Assembly: GCA_914767715.1 (NCBI GenBank)
Contig: OU612069.1
Coordinates: 23,249,387-23,313,386, forward strand
Direction: 5' to 3'
Length of the DNA stretch: 64,000 nt
Source of the DNA: Membranipora membranacea
Taxonomy: Eukaryota > Bryozoa > Gymnolaemata > Cheilostomatida > Membraniporidae
Shown: positions 24,001 through 36,129 of the stretch, piece after piece
How the letters are laid out: every line of letters starts with the position of its first letter
Position numbering within the stretch: position 1 is the stretch's first letter
The notes under the pieces: model-generated
What the model saw: the letters and a program-made list of their open reading frames with translations, nothing else
Database searches by the model: none
What the model was told of the DNA's origin: nothing
Translations under genes and position numbers: made by a program

Positions 24001-27000
24001 AATATGCAACAAAGAATATGTATAATCCTCCATCTGTTCAACTAAATGGTATTGTTAGATGAATCATGTTAAAATTTGTCCAACAGGAGACAACCTTTTA
24101 CTTACTAGCAACATTATTGGATGGTGGACCCACAACAGGCGCAGAATTTGTTTTTGTATCCAATTCTAACATAACATAATCACTAAGCTTATCAAAAGTT
24201 ACCAGATGAAGTGCAGTGTTTCTTTTTTTTACACATTCGGTCATATCCGACCGCAGAATTAAACATGCCCCTTTAATCCCAGGTGGATTGTGTGGGGTTG
24301 TGACTCAAACCATTACCACATGTTACCAGCTTCACCTATTCGATGATGCAGAGGGGAATCAGACTTGATCTAGCTTAGATTAGGGTTAAGACTTGAGTGA
24401 TGACTAACTGGTTGCGATGACATAATCAGGGTGTAACTTAGTAGAAAACCTTACACACTAATACTAGTATAACTAACAAGGGTTATTACCTTTCTTCTTT
24501 TTCTTCTTCTCCTTAGTATCCGCTGGGTCTGCAGGATTAGGGTCAGGGGTCACGCCTCGGGAAAACCTCGATGACTTCGCTTCCTCTAAAAACATACAGT
24601 TAAACAAACCGTTTGACAAAAAGGAATTTAACTTATGATCGAATCCGGAACATTGCGGGATGTTGAAGCTGTAGGGAGACTCAAGAAAAAAATGATCTGA
24701 ATACCGCCATGCAGAAAATACCAATACATTGTAGGGCTCTACAAATAAATTGATTAAAAAAATCACTACTTCAACTACTTCTAGCACTACTCTTTGCTTC
24801 AAGCAAGAACAATACGGTGAAAGTTTGCTTATGGCGATACATCACTCATCTAAGAAAGTTGTACATACCAGCTAGACGTTGGGTCTCCTCCTCAGCGGCT
24901 ATTCTGGCCTCCTCCAAGACTTTTTTCTGTATCTGCTCATTCTCAGCTTGCTCTACCAGAGCTATGATAAGTTTGCTCGCTCCGACACATCCCAGATCAT
25001 TACCATCCAGATACATGTCTCTGTGGATAAAAACAAGAAGTACATACAACAACGTATAACTATACACCGTATCAATAACCAGTCCCAAGTTTTTTTAACA
25101 GTGTTATTGGCAAGTAAAGCAGAACATAGATTGAATCAGATAAACATTGCATTCTGGGATTCAATTTGATCATTGATTCATTTGAAGATATCATCTTTGT
25201 GTTTTAAATTTGTTGTCGTACTCATAAGTAGCGAGAACAATTTATAACCTTGCTACATAATATTCTTGATGTAATGGACAGCCATAAAGTATGGTACACT
25301 TTGTGGTTTGATTTTCTGGAGAAAAGATATACTTGGTGATCAGAGTGAGATGTTACATGGATGGGTGTGGGCGACTCTGAATTGATAGTGATTGTGCGAT
25401 CTACCTTGAACAATTAAGTCTAGTTACAATATTTACTGTAACCATCCGTCAGCACATCTTGGGGTTCTGGACAGATATCTTTATGTTGAACTAATAAAGG
25501 GTAATGAAGTATTTTTTGTTATGTTTATTTATTGAATTTCATCAATAAACAAAATATATTTATGGTTTCAAGTATCGTCTGTGTTGTGAATAAACTTGCC
25601 AAGGCTGATTCCGACAACACAAGTCAGCTGTATCTCCTTCAAATTTGTTTCCACCAATTATGGAGAATGTAAGATAATATACACAATTTCTCTGCTATTA
25701 ATATGATAAACATACCTGATAGCGGTAGTATTTATGATTCTGCCGAGACGATCAGCTGACAGCGCCGTCAGACCACAGTAGTTCAGGCTTAGTGATAACA
25801 TTGTCTCATTACCATACAGTCCTTCACACAAATACCTACAGCCTTCATCACCGAATCTGTATAATAAATAAGAGTTTTTTGTGTGATAATTTAGAAATTT
25901 GATGTCTTCTCGGCTTTTATGTTACTAGGACTAAAATCAGTAACATGATTCAAACACCCTAAAACAAGACATGTAACTGAGGAAAATCTCTAGCTGATCA
26001 CGGACACTGTAAAAGCAGTTTACATTTGAGACGCCCAATGGGGATTGAGCATAGATCCCCTAATCCCCTCTAGTGGCCAAAGGGAAACTGCAAAATATGC
26101 TATCAAAACCTTGTCTTAAGCTGAAAATATACTAACAGCCTTCTAATGAGCATATGTTGCGCTTCAACCCAAGTATTTTGTGATGTAAGGCCACAAGGTT
26201 ATACTAGGTTCCGGAATTTGACCATATGGCTTCAAGTTTCAAGGAATACATACTCATTATAATCTAGACTGAGAGTAAGTATTGTAGGTGAAGCAGGCAG
26301 GGCTTTTGCAAACCGTCTCATACCATACGGCTCAATCATATTATCCATCATATCCAACATCTTAATGTCGTAGATCGACTTTTCCAGCAGTAGTGCCTAA
26401 AACAAATGATTAAACGTTACACCAGTACAGAGTGACAATAGAGGAAGAATAATTCCCATGCACTTTCAATTTCATATTTTACAGTCATTTCATAACAAAT
26501 CCTACTGATCACAGCATATTCATGCATGGTCCTAAGTCAAATACTAGTTACCCTTTTTTTCATGGCGAGTGTAAGTGTCAGTGTCAGTGTATTTAGACCA
26601 TAAAGGCAGACTGAGATCTTGGACAGGCATAAGGTCAATCTTGCTGTTAGCATTAGTGTTCAGTTATCATCTTACAACAACTTATAATATAATGACCAGG
26701 TAGTATGGCGTACCAGGGCTGTTATTTCTTTATTAGTCAGAGGTAGATCCCAGATATATATAGCTTTAGTGTAATTGTATCTCTCATTTCTCATAGCATT
26801 GAGAAGCGGCTCCAGTAAGACTGTAGGGTTGTTAGGAGCATTGATACCGACACCTTCTATTATTAGCTGTAAAAAGAAAATACGTAAAGTCAGCAATTAC
26901 ATGATGACGTGTAAGCCCACGTTGATTTATCCAGGAAATTCAAAGTGACACATTTTCAACATACATGAAAAGGATGGTGTCATATATCCTTCAAAAACTT

Positions 27001-28421
27001 AGAGCCGAATAATACTTACGAGTTGAATCAAATAAAGCAGAATAATATATAGTTTCATTACAATAAACGACTTGTTAGCTCATGTATTTCAATGTTTATC
27101 TGGACCATCGAAGTTGTGCTGGCATATTTCTTTGATTGACAACTGAAGCATTGTAAAATCAGGGTTGTGCAGAGTACTTTCATTTGAAGATTTATGTTGG
27201 CGTTGTCTTATGTTGGGCATGGAATCCATGTGGTAGCCTAGCTTGTTCGGACAAGCTAGTGGCAGTCCTGAACATAAAATATGTAGACTATAATATATTA
27301 GCGTAAAAATTGAAGTTGTTTTGGAGAGTATGATCAATGTTTGGTGGAATCCCCTATATTCCCTGATGACCACAAATGAGTTTTTATCACCATTCATTTA
27401 TTGCTTCAGTAGGAGCACATCATTCGAATTTCACCGGATATGAAGCGGCCCTAACCTTGGTGAGAAACTTCTCATCCTCCATGGCTTGTTTGAGACCAGC
27501 TCTGACTCCCGGTGATACAAGACATCCTTCTTGCTGACAGGCCTGTTCATATGCCTTCAGGAACCTAAGAATTACATCATAAAAGCTTATCACATTCATG
27601 TATCGGGTGGTACTATGTATCATACAAAGTTACAAATACAAGCAGAATTTGGGGCGGACTGAGAATTCACTAGCCAACAGGTGGACTTGTGGAATGTTTT
27701 ATGTCTAAAATATGACCTCCATCTACGTTGTACACAAAAATATTGTGCTTGTATGCCACCGCGATGGCCTATGTGGGCTATGTGCTTAAGAGTGTGACTG
27801 CACATACTATTCAAATAGATGTATTCATATAGCGGCATGCTTAGCACACTAGTTAAGGTGAAAGCAGTGAATAGTAGGGTGACAACATGATTAATACCTC
27901 CAAATCTCGTGCTGGGGGACTAAAGCATCAAACATATTTCATTGACTGCAATGACATTAAATGTTACCAAGGCATCCAGTTTTGAGAATAAACTTTCGTA
28001 CATAATATGTTCATCAGTCTGATTGTAAATATTGCACCATAGTTGTCAGAACCAACCAGCAGTGCTTATAAGGCTTGTGACTAGCCACAACTATTTTCTT
28101 CAGTGACACCTGACGATGTGATCTATGCATGTATATCTCTAATCGATAGAGAGTGAACTAAATCACTTATCATGACTACCATCAGAAGTAACTTGGTGTG
28201 ACAACCTGTGTTCAATTTTAACAGTTAGGGGCAGATAGATGATAGACCCTTGTAGAAAATTGACTCTAACGATCAGAGACACATATTTTAATAGTGAAGT
28301 CTGGATGTCAGTGTGCAAATGTCTCTTACCGGCTGCATACTTTATCCGCAGGCTCTCCTGTTTTGGACAGCTCAGTCTTTTTCTTCTTCTTTTTATCCTT
28401 CTTGTCTTTCTTAGCAGGCAT
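21081..28421 (-). CDS. Leucine-rich-repeat (ribonuclease-inhibitor type) protein with lysine-rich ends (11 exons, about 450 aa)
   Basis: Exons in transcript order: 28421-28330, 27564-27456, 26866-26714, 26396-26254, 25856-25716, 25020-24869, 24585-24490, 24165-24106, 23824-23677, 23330-23224, 21235-21111. Phases agree throughout. The start MPAKKDKKDKKKKKK is strongly basic. LRRs of the RNI type follow (TILTLSLDYN.FGDEG, MLSLSLNYCGLTALSADRL, DMYLDGNDLGCVGASKL). Then come a helical Glu-rich segment (about 265-290), a low-complexity Pro/Lys insert, two further LRR-like pieces (IHKLHLADNGIDSLEPG, LLEIDLEDNLIGDVAGA) and a Lys-rich end. The layout (LRRs split by a charged insert) resembles LRRC71-like or ciliary LRR proteins, but I cannot assign an orthologue. 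The 3' end is uncertain: a GTAAGC donor follows exon 11, and reading through it gives a stop at 21081-21083. Confidence 0.75.
27230..27260. repeat. Short perfect palindrome (CTAGCTTGT/ACAAGCTAG)
   Basis: Nine-base perfect arms around TCGG in an intron of the LRR gene. It shares the AGCTTGTC core with the mini foldback elements at 10974 and 61822, but is too short to prove kinship. Confidence 0.35.
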
Positions 28422-28429
28422 GTTTGGTT

Positions 28430-29900
28430 GTCAATAACAGCTCAGTAACAAAATGGGTATTACAGCATCTTCAGTTTACTTCATCAAGCAGGTTCCCTAA
28501 AACAGATAAAATGATATTAAATTGGCTGAATGCATAATAATCCTTCAAAAGGGCAATGATCAATGTAAGAACCAATATACAGCTTGCTAGGTAAGATTGA
28601 AACTTATCAGATCTTTGTTTGTTTATCAATTCTGAAAGGACACCTTGACCAGTTGTTGACGGCAGGTGCATAAAGACCCATAGCACCTGTTGTGAGGCAG
28701 TCTTGGGACATTGTGAGGCAGTGTTAAGAAAATATTGTAGACGTTATTTGTAACAAGTTATCTTCACACAACAAAACAAAAGACTTGGATGGATATCAAT
28801 ACACCCTTAACCTTCTGATTTCATGGAACAAATCACTTGACTTGCACCAACTACATGAGGCCTGTGGGACTAATGTTATGTACCACTTAGAACTGGTTTG
28901 ATTTTGTAGTAAAGTAATGTAATGAATATAAGACCATCAGTCCATTATTCAACTTTTAATTTTGTAAATAATCGAATCTGGAATTGTACACTATATACAC
29001 AAGTGAGAGCAACAGTAAATCTAAGGACATGATTGTATATACTGGATGGTCTAAGGTCAATCTTATCAAGAAAGCAAAAGTTAATCAAGCATGATGATGA
29101 AATAGTCACAACTCATAGATAGTACTAGCTAAACTTTTACTTTTGAAAAGAAAGATGAAACTGTACACAAAATGGGAACAAACTAATTTAGATTTGTAAC
29201 TTTATGTCCCCTGGTGTTCAATGTGAAGGTCTCATGAATGTCATACATACCTAGTTCTCTCAATACATTAAAACCAGCATTTAAAATTAGTATCTGTGGA
29301 AAGAGAAGAAGAAATGTTGTGGTTGCTACTCATGCTTCTCCATTTGTTTACAATTATCTCACAAAATCTCACAGAAAATAGGCCAATCAAATTGCACACT
29401 TAACATTATAAAAATGACAAAGTTTTCTAGCGCAATCATGTACAACCATACACAACTCCAAAATTATATTGGAGATGATTCGAATATTAACAAATACAAA
29501 TCTCACACATCAGGCTGTATAAATACCTTATGTGTGATTGCAATAAAATAAGTGAGGAGAAGGTGCCCTACTTCAGGTACAAAAGCTCACAGGTGGGGAT
29601 CAAGTTCAACCTAAAAATCACTCAAACTGAAATTAAACCTTTGGACAATGTTGGTGGTATATAAATTGGCCCCTGGTGAATTAGACTGACATTTCACTTC
29701 AATTGCAAAATCCATCATCAAAAGGAGTAACAGGGTTCTATTCCTACTTGATAAACCAGTGCGCCCCAAAACTTTCTCTACTAAATTCACCCACTTTGCT
29801 CCAGAATTTAGTTCTAAATATCAAAGAAGCATGGCGACATTGCAACTGATATGTTAAATAGAGCATTAAAAGAGGGTGTATGTCCTGTGTTGATTTCCTC
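28430..29900. other. 5' flank of the LRR gene, no gene seen
   Basis: AT-rich DNA upstream of the minus-strand start at 28421. It should hold that gene's promoter and any 5'UTR exon, but no element was identified. Confidence 0.35.
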
Positions 29901-29949
29901 GGCTAACTGATAGATTTCTGACTGCAAGATCTGATGGTTATTTTGTTGC

Positions 29950-30170
29950 TATGGTGTTTTTGAATTTCAAAAGGTTTTGACTGCGTCAGCCATAAAATTC
30001 TTCCGTCTACCGGCAAACTAAAATCTCTCAAAATATTTCTTATCAGAAAGGACACACTTGTTATCCATACATCAAGATGAAGGAAACTCAAAAATTCTTC
30101 CGATAGATATTGGTGTCCAACAAGGCTCAATCTTAGCACCAAGTTTGTTTTCTTCTATTGGTCAAGCTAT
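29950..30170 (+). mobile_element. LINE reverse-transcriptase relic (+ strand)
   Basis: Translating the plus strand with frameshifts gives hallmarks of a non-LTR reverse transcriptase: FDCVSHKIL (the palm-A region usually reads SKAFDCVSHEILL) and, about 100 bp on, IGVQQGSILAPSLF (family motif GVPQGSILGPLLF). Frameshifts and stops show that it is dead. Only about 200 bp is recognisable. Confidence 0.75.
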
Positions 30171-30210
30171 AAATTTAGTTTAATCAAATAAAAGAATTTG
30201 GTATAGTAGT

Positions 30211-30283
30211 ATAAAGCAAATAAAAGAAAAGCAAAGATTCAGCCACATAGTTCGAAGACTAGAGTGGCAGCTATCCCCATGGT
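30211..30283 (+). repeat. Dispersed repeat, about 73 bp (copy 1)
   Basis: It matches 41241-41313 over AATAAA...GAAA, TTCAGCCA.ATAGT, AAGACTAGAGTG and GCTATCCC/GCTGTCCC. It is a small piece of an unidentified dispersed element and lies next to the LINE relics. Confidence 0.55.
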
Positions 30284-30569
30284 CACCCATGAAAAACACC
30301 TACAACAGCCGATAAGCCGAAGCAAATGTGTAGTAAATATCAGTCACTGTTTAAAAATGGCCTAACTGCTCTCATCATAAGCAGGTTTAAATGAAGCTTT
30401 TTACCTTTTGAGGTGCAATTTAAAATCTATATTTAAATAAATGGTTGAACCGAGAAACTTTTGTCTCTCTCTTTATTTCCAAAATCAAGGAAATTGATGG
30501 GTCTTCTCATAATTTAAAACGAGTCTATTTGAAATGCACCATTAGTTCACTAATTGCCATCGACTGGCT

Positions 30570-31250
30570 ATCTTTACTAAAAATATAGCATCTGCAAATA
30601 AGACATAACTCAAATCTGGGGCTGCATAAAGAAGATCATTTATATATACTAAAAATAAAAGAGGCCGGAGGACTGACCCCTGGGGCACACAGATTTTCAC
30701 AGTCTGTAATTGTAATTCAACAAATTCTCAAAACCTTGTTAAAAATTATTTAACAAATCGAAACCAATTTGTGTCCTTAGGTGGTTTTGACAATTTGTTG
30801 AAAAGCCATAAAAAGATAATTTTTTGATGAAAAAATATCGTGATTAATAATTGTATCAAAGGCCTTGGAAAAGTCCAAAAAACACCCTGTGTAATTTTTC
30901 TGGTAATTAAAGTTGTTATACACCTTTTCCATTATTAAACTTATAGCATCTGTAGTGCGTCTCTTGGTTCGAAAACCAAATTGATAATCTGTTATTTGTA
31001 AAGGTATGTAAGGCAGAAAAGGCAGATGAAATTGAAATCGACCGATAAATTTAAATCTAAGTATCTTTTATCGCCTTTTTTGTATAGAGGTTTTACACGA
31101 TACATTTTAGGCAGTCTGGATAAATGGAGGTTTTGATAACTAAATTTGTAAGATAAACTAGAGTTGTATAAATTTGCATTCTTTTAGGGATCGCATTGGA
31201 ATACCGTATGGGCCAGTTGCCTTCCGATTTTGAAAACTGTCTATTACTTT
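30570..31250 (-). mobile_element. LINE reverse-transcriptase relic (- strand)
   Basis: Read on the minus strand, the segment gives ordered RT motifs of a non-LTR retrotransposon: NRKATGPYGIP (family KAxGPDGIP), YQFGFRTKRRTTDAI, GCFLDFSKAFDTI.NHD (palm A), VPQGSVLRPLLFLVYINDLL (motif B), and YVLFADA, where the catalytic FADD has become FADA. Several frameshifts and stops interrupt it. The damage and the catalytic substitution show a dead copy. No endonuclease domain or poly-A tail was found. Confidence 0.88.
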
Positions 31251-31376
31251 TTCGAGTTCGAATTTTGCATTTTTTTGGGTGTTAGTTTTTTTCAAAACAA
31301 TACTCAGGAGAGTTTATTCCTCTTATATGTCAATGATCTTTTGTCATACACTATAGGTTTATACAACCTGCTCAAA

Positions 31377-31400
31377 GAGAGAGAGAGAGAGAGAGAGAGA
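31377..31400. repeat. GA microsatellite
   Basis: About twelve AG dinucleotides. Confidence 0.95.
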
Positions 31401-33490
31401 ATTGGTTCAGTCTAAAATTTGACAACGAAAAACTGGATGGAGAGATTTTAATTTGAACGACTCACTAATTCAGGGTGTTAATTGACAGTCTCTTCGCTTT
31501 TCAAATTTTTAAAAACTAAGCACCCTCTTGAACGAAATTCCATTCATTGAACAAATTGAATAGGTGAAAATTACAAATTCACAATATCAACTGGGTTTCT
31601 AACAACAGATTTGTATTAAAGTTCCTGCAATCGGTAGTTGACGTGATCTATCGTCTTTCTCAGGAACACTACCAGTCCCATCTCAAAAATTCCTTCACTG
31701 ACATGTTGCTAGTAGTCTCGACTAAAGTATCATATCGCAAAATTTTTAAACGGCATGCTTCTAACTTGATTAATTGTACATCAAATGAAATACATTGCAA
31801 GCATATAGGCAGCAATGCGCAAAACGATGCGGTGAATTACGTTATGCAAGAGCGTGAAGAAAATCTATGCAGTATTAGACTACATGCAAAGCACATTGGA
31901 TCACCTATTTTGGGTGATTGCTGAGCAAAATCTAGACCATCTCATGCTGTTGATCAGGCTGAAAACAAATTTGACTGACTTTCTGAATTTCTGAAGTGTG
32001 GTGTGAAAATTTTGTCCAAAATTAGAGAAAACTTAGGTTTTTATCTGATACAGTTGTGACTACCTGTAAGCTGGTAAGATTTTTGATGGAATGACAGTAC
32101 AAAGCCAAAATGGTAAAATAAAATGGTATAATAATGGTATAAAAGTGGAAAATTTAGTTTCTGAATTAGAAAGAAAGTTCAGGGATGGCCTTATTAATTA
32201 ATTTTAAGGCTCGAAGACAGGAGGGCTCAATTTGAGATTTCAACTGTGAAAAGCGAAATATCACGCTAAACTGGGGTTGTGATATGTAAACATAGTCTCA
32301 AACATTTTATGTCGCAAACATTAAACCTGTCGTGGTCTCAGTCTGTCTGGTATAATACATCATTCTCATAACAACAAGGGCTTCCTGCTTATTTTGCAGA
32401 AGTTTGACGATTAGTTAGTGATTTAAAGTTTATGAAGAGATTTGGTCAGTTTAAATGAAACCTGAAGAGAAGATTTTCCTTTACGAGGCAAGACCACCTT
32501 CATTTTCTAAAAAGCTTTTGCCAAATGCTGGCTCAATTCTTCTTAAGATTTAAGATTTGTTTTGAAGAATTTAAAATTGAAGATTGCTATATTTTTCTAA
32601 ACTAAACAAGGTACAACAAGCTGAGATTGACAGATACCGTCAAACTGAGTGCAGAATCACAAAGGGAAATGACAATCAGCTCAGGCAATTGGCATGGTCA
32701 ATTAAACAAACAGGTATAGCTTAAAATCTTCACAGTACCTTGTGCTTTAGTTTCCAGCAGTAGCAGCAGTTTCTTGCCTCCCATAGACACATAGTTGTTC
32801 AGAGTGATTGCAATTTCTGTTTATTTTGCTCATTCAAGTACAGGTCAGCCAGTGCAAACTGATTTGATGTTAAACAACCAGTTATAGTGGCTGCCCTGGG
32901 CCTGAAGAATCTCTGAATCTCCTGATACAGAGCAAGAACCCGAAGCCCCCTTCGAAAAGGTTTTTGTAGGGTTTGTTATTCTAGACCTGTCGAATACAGA
33001 ATGGGAGTCGATTGGTTAGTAGTAATCATTCAATAACAAACAGAATACAAATGGATAAACAACGATGGGGTCAACACAATGAAAAGCAGCAAAAGCTCCT
33101 AATCTAAAGTGGTCATTTGACCGTCAGCATATTTGCTAAAACTCCAGATTGTTAGTTTGATTATGTTAGTGTTAGTTAAAGAGAAGTAAGTATTAGTCTT
33201 AGAGAAGTAAGTTTTAGTAGTTAGCACCTGGAGTTTTAGCAAAGAAAAAATTTGAAATGTCAAAATAAAAAAAAATGTAGCAAAAAAGTGATGCGAAAAA
33301 ATAAATGTGGTAGGCGACTGAACTGTTCACTTAATAGTAATAAATTTAATAGTAATAATAAATTTTAGTAATAAGTAGATGGTGTTGATCTGCAGCTGGA
33401 GAGAAGATCTACAATATAAACTTGAAGATGGGCAATTATACCTACAACAAGGTAAAACAGCCTACAACAAGCTTACAAAATGCAGATACA
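31401..33490. other. Intergenic stretch, no gene seen
   Basis: AT-rich DNA with no supported coding exon. The plus-strand frame at 31643-31924 (93 codons) shows no recognised domain and no matching splice context, and is regarded as chance or as transposon debris. Confidence 0.35.
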
Positions 33491-33498
33491 AGCAGTGA

Positions 33499-33545
33499 GG
33501 AAGGAAGGGGGGGGGGGGGGAAGGAAGGGAGAAGGAGAGCGGGGT
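33499..33545. repeat. Polypurine tract with poly-G core
   Basis: GGAAGGAAGG repeats surround a run of about twelve G. It is a purine-only tract on the plus strand of the type that can form triplex or quadruplex DNA. Confidence 0.8.
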
Positions 33546-33629
33546 CCTAAACTAAAATTTAAAGTTCACAAAAATAAAAAAAAAAGCAATGAACAAATGT
33601 GGATACAGCTGTATCAGTACTCGTCTCCC

Positions 33630-34175
33630 CCAGTCATACTAACCTAATAAACTAATCCCTAGATAATAAATCTAACCCTAAATAACTAAATAAAACCCTA
33701 AAGTCGTTACCGGTGAGTCAGTCAGTCAGTACGTACAACTGGAAAACACAAGCATGACACAGCTATACCCACACAAATCCATCTCACAAAATTAAATTAA
33801 AAAAAAATTAAAAAAAGGAATGAGAGTGAGGATGGGCCAGCGATAAGAAGAAACATGGCATGAAAGGATACCCTACCCTAAACTACACTATCCTACACTA
33901 CAGCTCAAGCCGAGCAGCTTTTCAAACGATCATTTAATAGCAAACAAGTTAACGACCCTAAACTACACTATCCTACACTACAGCTCAAGCCGAGCAGCTT
34001 TTCAAACGATCATTTAATAGCAAACAAGTTAACAACCCTATCCTACACTACCCTATACTACCCTATACTACCCTACACTACAGCTCAAGCCGAGCAACTT
34101 TTCAAACGATCATTTAATAGCAAACAAGTTAGCAACCCTACACTATCCTACACTACACTATCCTATACTAAAGCT
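33630..34175. repeat. CCCTA/CCCTAA-rich block with an 80-bp tandem repeat (3 copies)
   Basis: From about 33.65 kb the strand is rich in CCCTA and CCCTAAA variants. Within it an 80-bp unit repeats three times (about 33878-33956, 33957-34034 and 34035-34133). Each unit ends with CTACAGCTCAAGCCGAGCA, TTTTCAAACGATCATTTAAT and AGCAAACAAGTTA, and starts with CCCTAAACTACACTATCCTA-like text. The third copy has an expanded CCCTATACTA head. Confidence 0.9.
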
Positions 34176-34694
34176 AACAAGGACAAGGATACAATTAATG
34201 TTACATCCACAATCACCTAAGTAATTACCGAGACCAGCCAGATGCGTGGTCAGTGAAGTGTAGTTTGTAGGTGATGGCGAGCCCTGCGATCCACAGCATA
34301 CTGCAATGCTGCTACCCAGAGTGTGTCCCGATCCGCCGAAGCTCCTGACTGCGCGGGTCGTCAGGATACCGTCGTAAGATCTGCGTTTCCACTGGCGATA
34401 GCTAAACATGCTCGGGGTGTCCCTCAGGCGCTTCTTAGATATCGCTGTACCACACCTAGCTATACATCTACATGACGACATTGCACTGAGCGATCTGAAA
34501 CATACACAGGCATGCAAACGAACACCAAAAGTGTCCAAGTGTAAAATAATTTATACTACCATACTTTCTTGCAGAGTCTGTCCCATCTTCAGTGCTGACT
34601 CCACTCCTAGAAGATCCAGAGGCTCCGGACGTCTCCAGAGGAATCCAGGTCTCTAGTGTGTCACCAGCTTCCAATCCTCCACATCTACCTGTAA
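34158..34694 (-). CDS. Doubtful gene: two phase-compatible exons of unknown product
   Basis: On the minus strand an open segment (about 34692-34575, including GDTLETWIPLETSGASG) ends at a GTATGG donor. It joins in phase, through a TTTCAG acceptor, to a segment from 34494 downwards (including YRQWKRRSYDGILTTRAV) that stays open to a stop at 34158-34160. GC content is higher than in the surroundings. No domain is recognised. A further open segment at about 35160-35080 (CEDCKLCSPAPDAAWTG) ends at a good GTAAGT donor, but its phase does not fit the next segment. It may be the 3' end of a real gene, a pseudogene or chance. Confidence 0.25.
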
Positions 34695-34699
34695 ACAAA

Positions 34700-36129
34700 T
34701 TGACAATGTAATATAAATGTATTGACAAGCAAAGTAGAGTGCTGAAGTATCTGCTTACATCTCAGCAAAAACATTTGTGCACAAGAGGTGAATACATTTA
34801 TTATGATTCTATTAGCCGCTGATGATCATCAGCCTATTAACCTTGGTCTTCAATGAATTACAAAACCAAAACAAAAGATTGTTTGCTTTTGCACATTTAG
34901 AGAGCTGTCCAAAAAGTTTTCGGGGTATAATTCATGTTCAACTGCTCGCCGAAACATACACATACACAAGCTTGTGCACTTGTAATGGCATTAATCATCA
35001 ATCTATCAGCAAGTTACCACTTCTTACAAACATCGACAAAACATGCATCACAACAAAAGTAAAGTATCAATAACTTACCACATCAGTCTGTGTCAGTGTG
35101 CCAAAGGCCCAACCTGTCCAAGCAGCGTCTGGAGCAGGAGAGCAAAGCTTGCAGTCCTCACATTTGCTTATATACTGTCGCAGCTATCATCAGTGTCATT
35201 ATTATTGAAAGTTTATTGTCTGTGCTCAGAAATAATATAATGGGTCTGCTATCAATGTATTTACACTGGCTTAGTTTTAGCTTGCTACCTACCCATGTCC
35301 GGATGATTTCAGTAAACACTATAATCTTACAATGCAGGTCAGCTGTTTGTACTCGGAGAACAAATTCAAAGTCCATCTATTAATAATGATATAATTGTGT
35401 GCTTGTCCACCAATTTGTCCTGCTTATTTGGAAAGCCACGGGCTTTAGCATTATTGTACTTTGTCAAGCAGTAAATTTGAGGGTAAGGGTAAGCCTGGTA
35501 AATGAATCAATGAATGCTTGTAAACCTGCTCACTATTCTTCGGCAACCCAATCAATCTTGCATGAGAGATGAGTTTTTGCCACTCATAATATGAGTGTCT
35601 CACAAAATGACTCACAGTGTGACAGAGACATCGCTTTTCGATTGATTGCATTTATTTTGGATTTTTTTTCAATTCAAATGATTATTCATAAATTATAAAA
35701 TATTTGAATACCGAGCAACATCATAATAGTGTATAATATAATCTAACCCCTGAGCACTTATACACAATTATGACATTACATAAGGACACTAGATTGACTC
35801 ATAGCTAATATAAAATGTATACTGTACATATATTGTACTGTAGGTTCGTTGCAGCTCTAATAATGACTGATAATGATAAAAAAGGGCTGTATATAGTAAT
35901 TATATATAGGACTTATATATTTAGAAATTATATATTGCTAAGCTCTCAGGAATCACCGACTGAGCAGAGGGAACTCTAATTGTAACACCAATCACGAAAT
36001 ATCTTCACGATACATGTGATCATTTACTTTTCTCACGTATTGCATAGTTTATCAGCTGAAGAAACTGTAAAGTTAAATTCTCAAACACATCTGCACATCC
36101 AGACCTGCCATAAAGCACAGACGGTCAGA
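34700..36129. other. Intergenic stretch left of SORD
   Basis: Apart from the doubtful exon at about 35.1 kb this is AT-rich DNA. A minus-strand AATAAA (TTTATT on the plus strand at about 35.65 kb) could serve the SORD transcript, about 480 bp after its stop. Confidence 0.3.

Noticed and set aside
30570-31250. Intact retrotransposon gene
   Set aside because: The RT reading frame is broken by stops and frameshifts, and the catalytic FADD has become FADA.
31643-31924. 93-codon plus-strand gene
   Set aside because: No family resemblance and no splice or promoter context. It sits in transposon-rich DNA.
33878-34133. CRISPR-like array
   Set aside because: The repeats are contiguous 80-bp units without unique spacers, in an animal genome.
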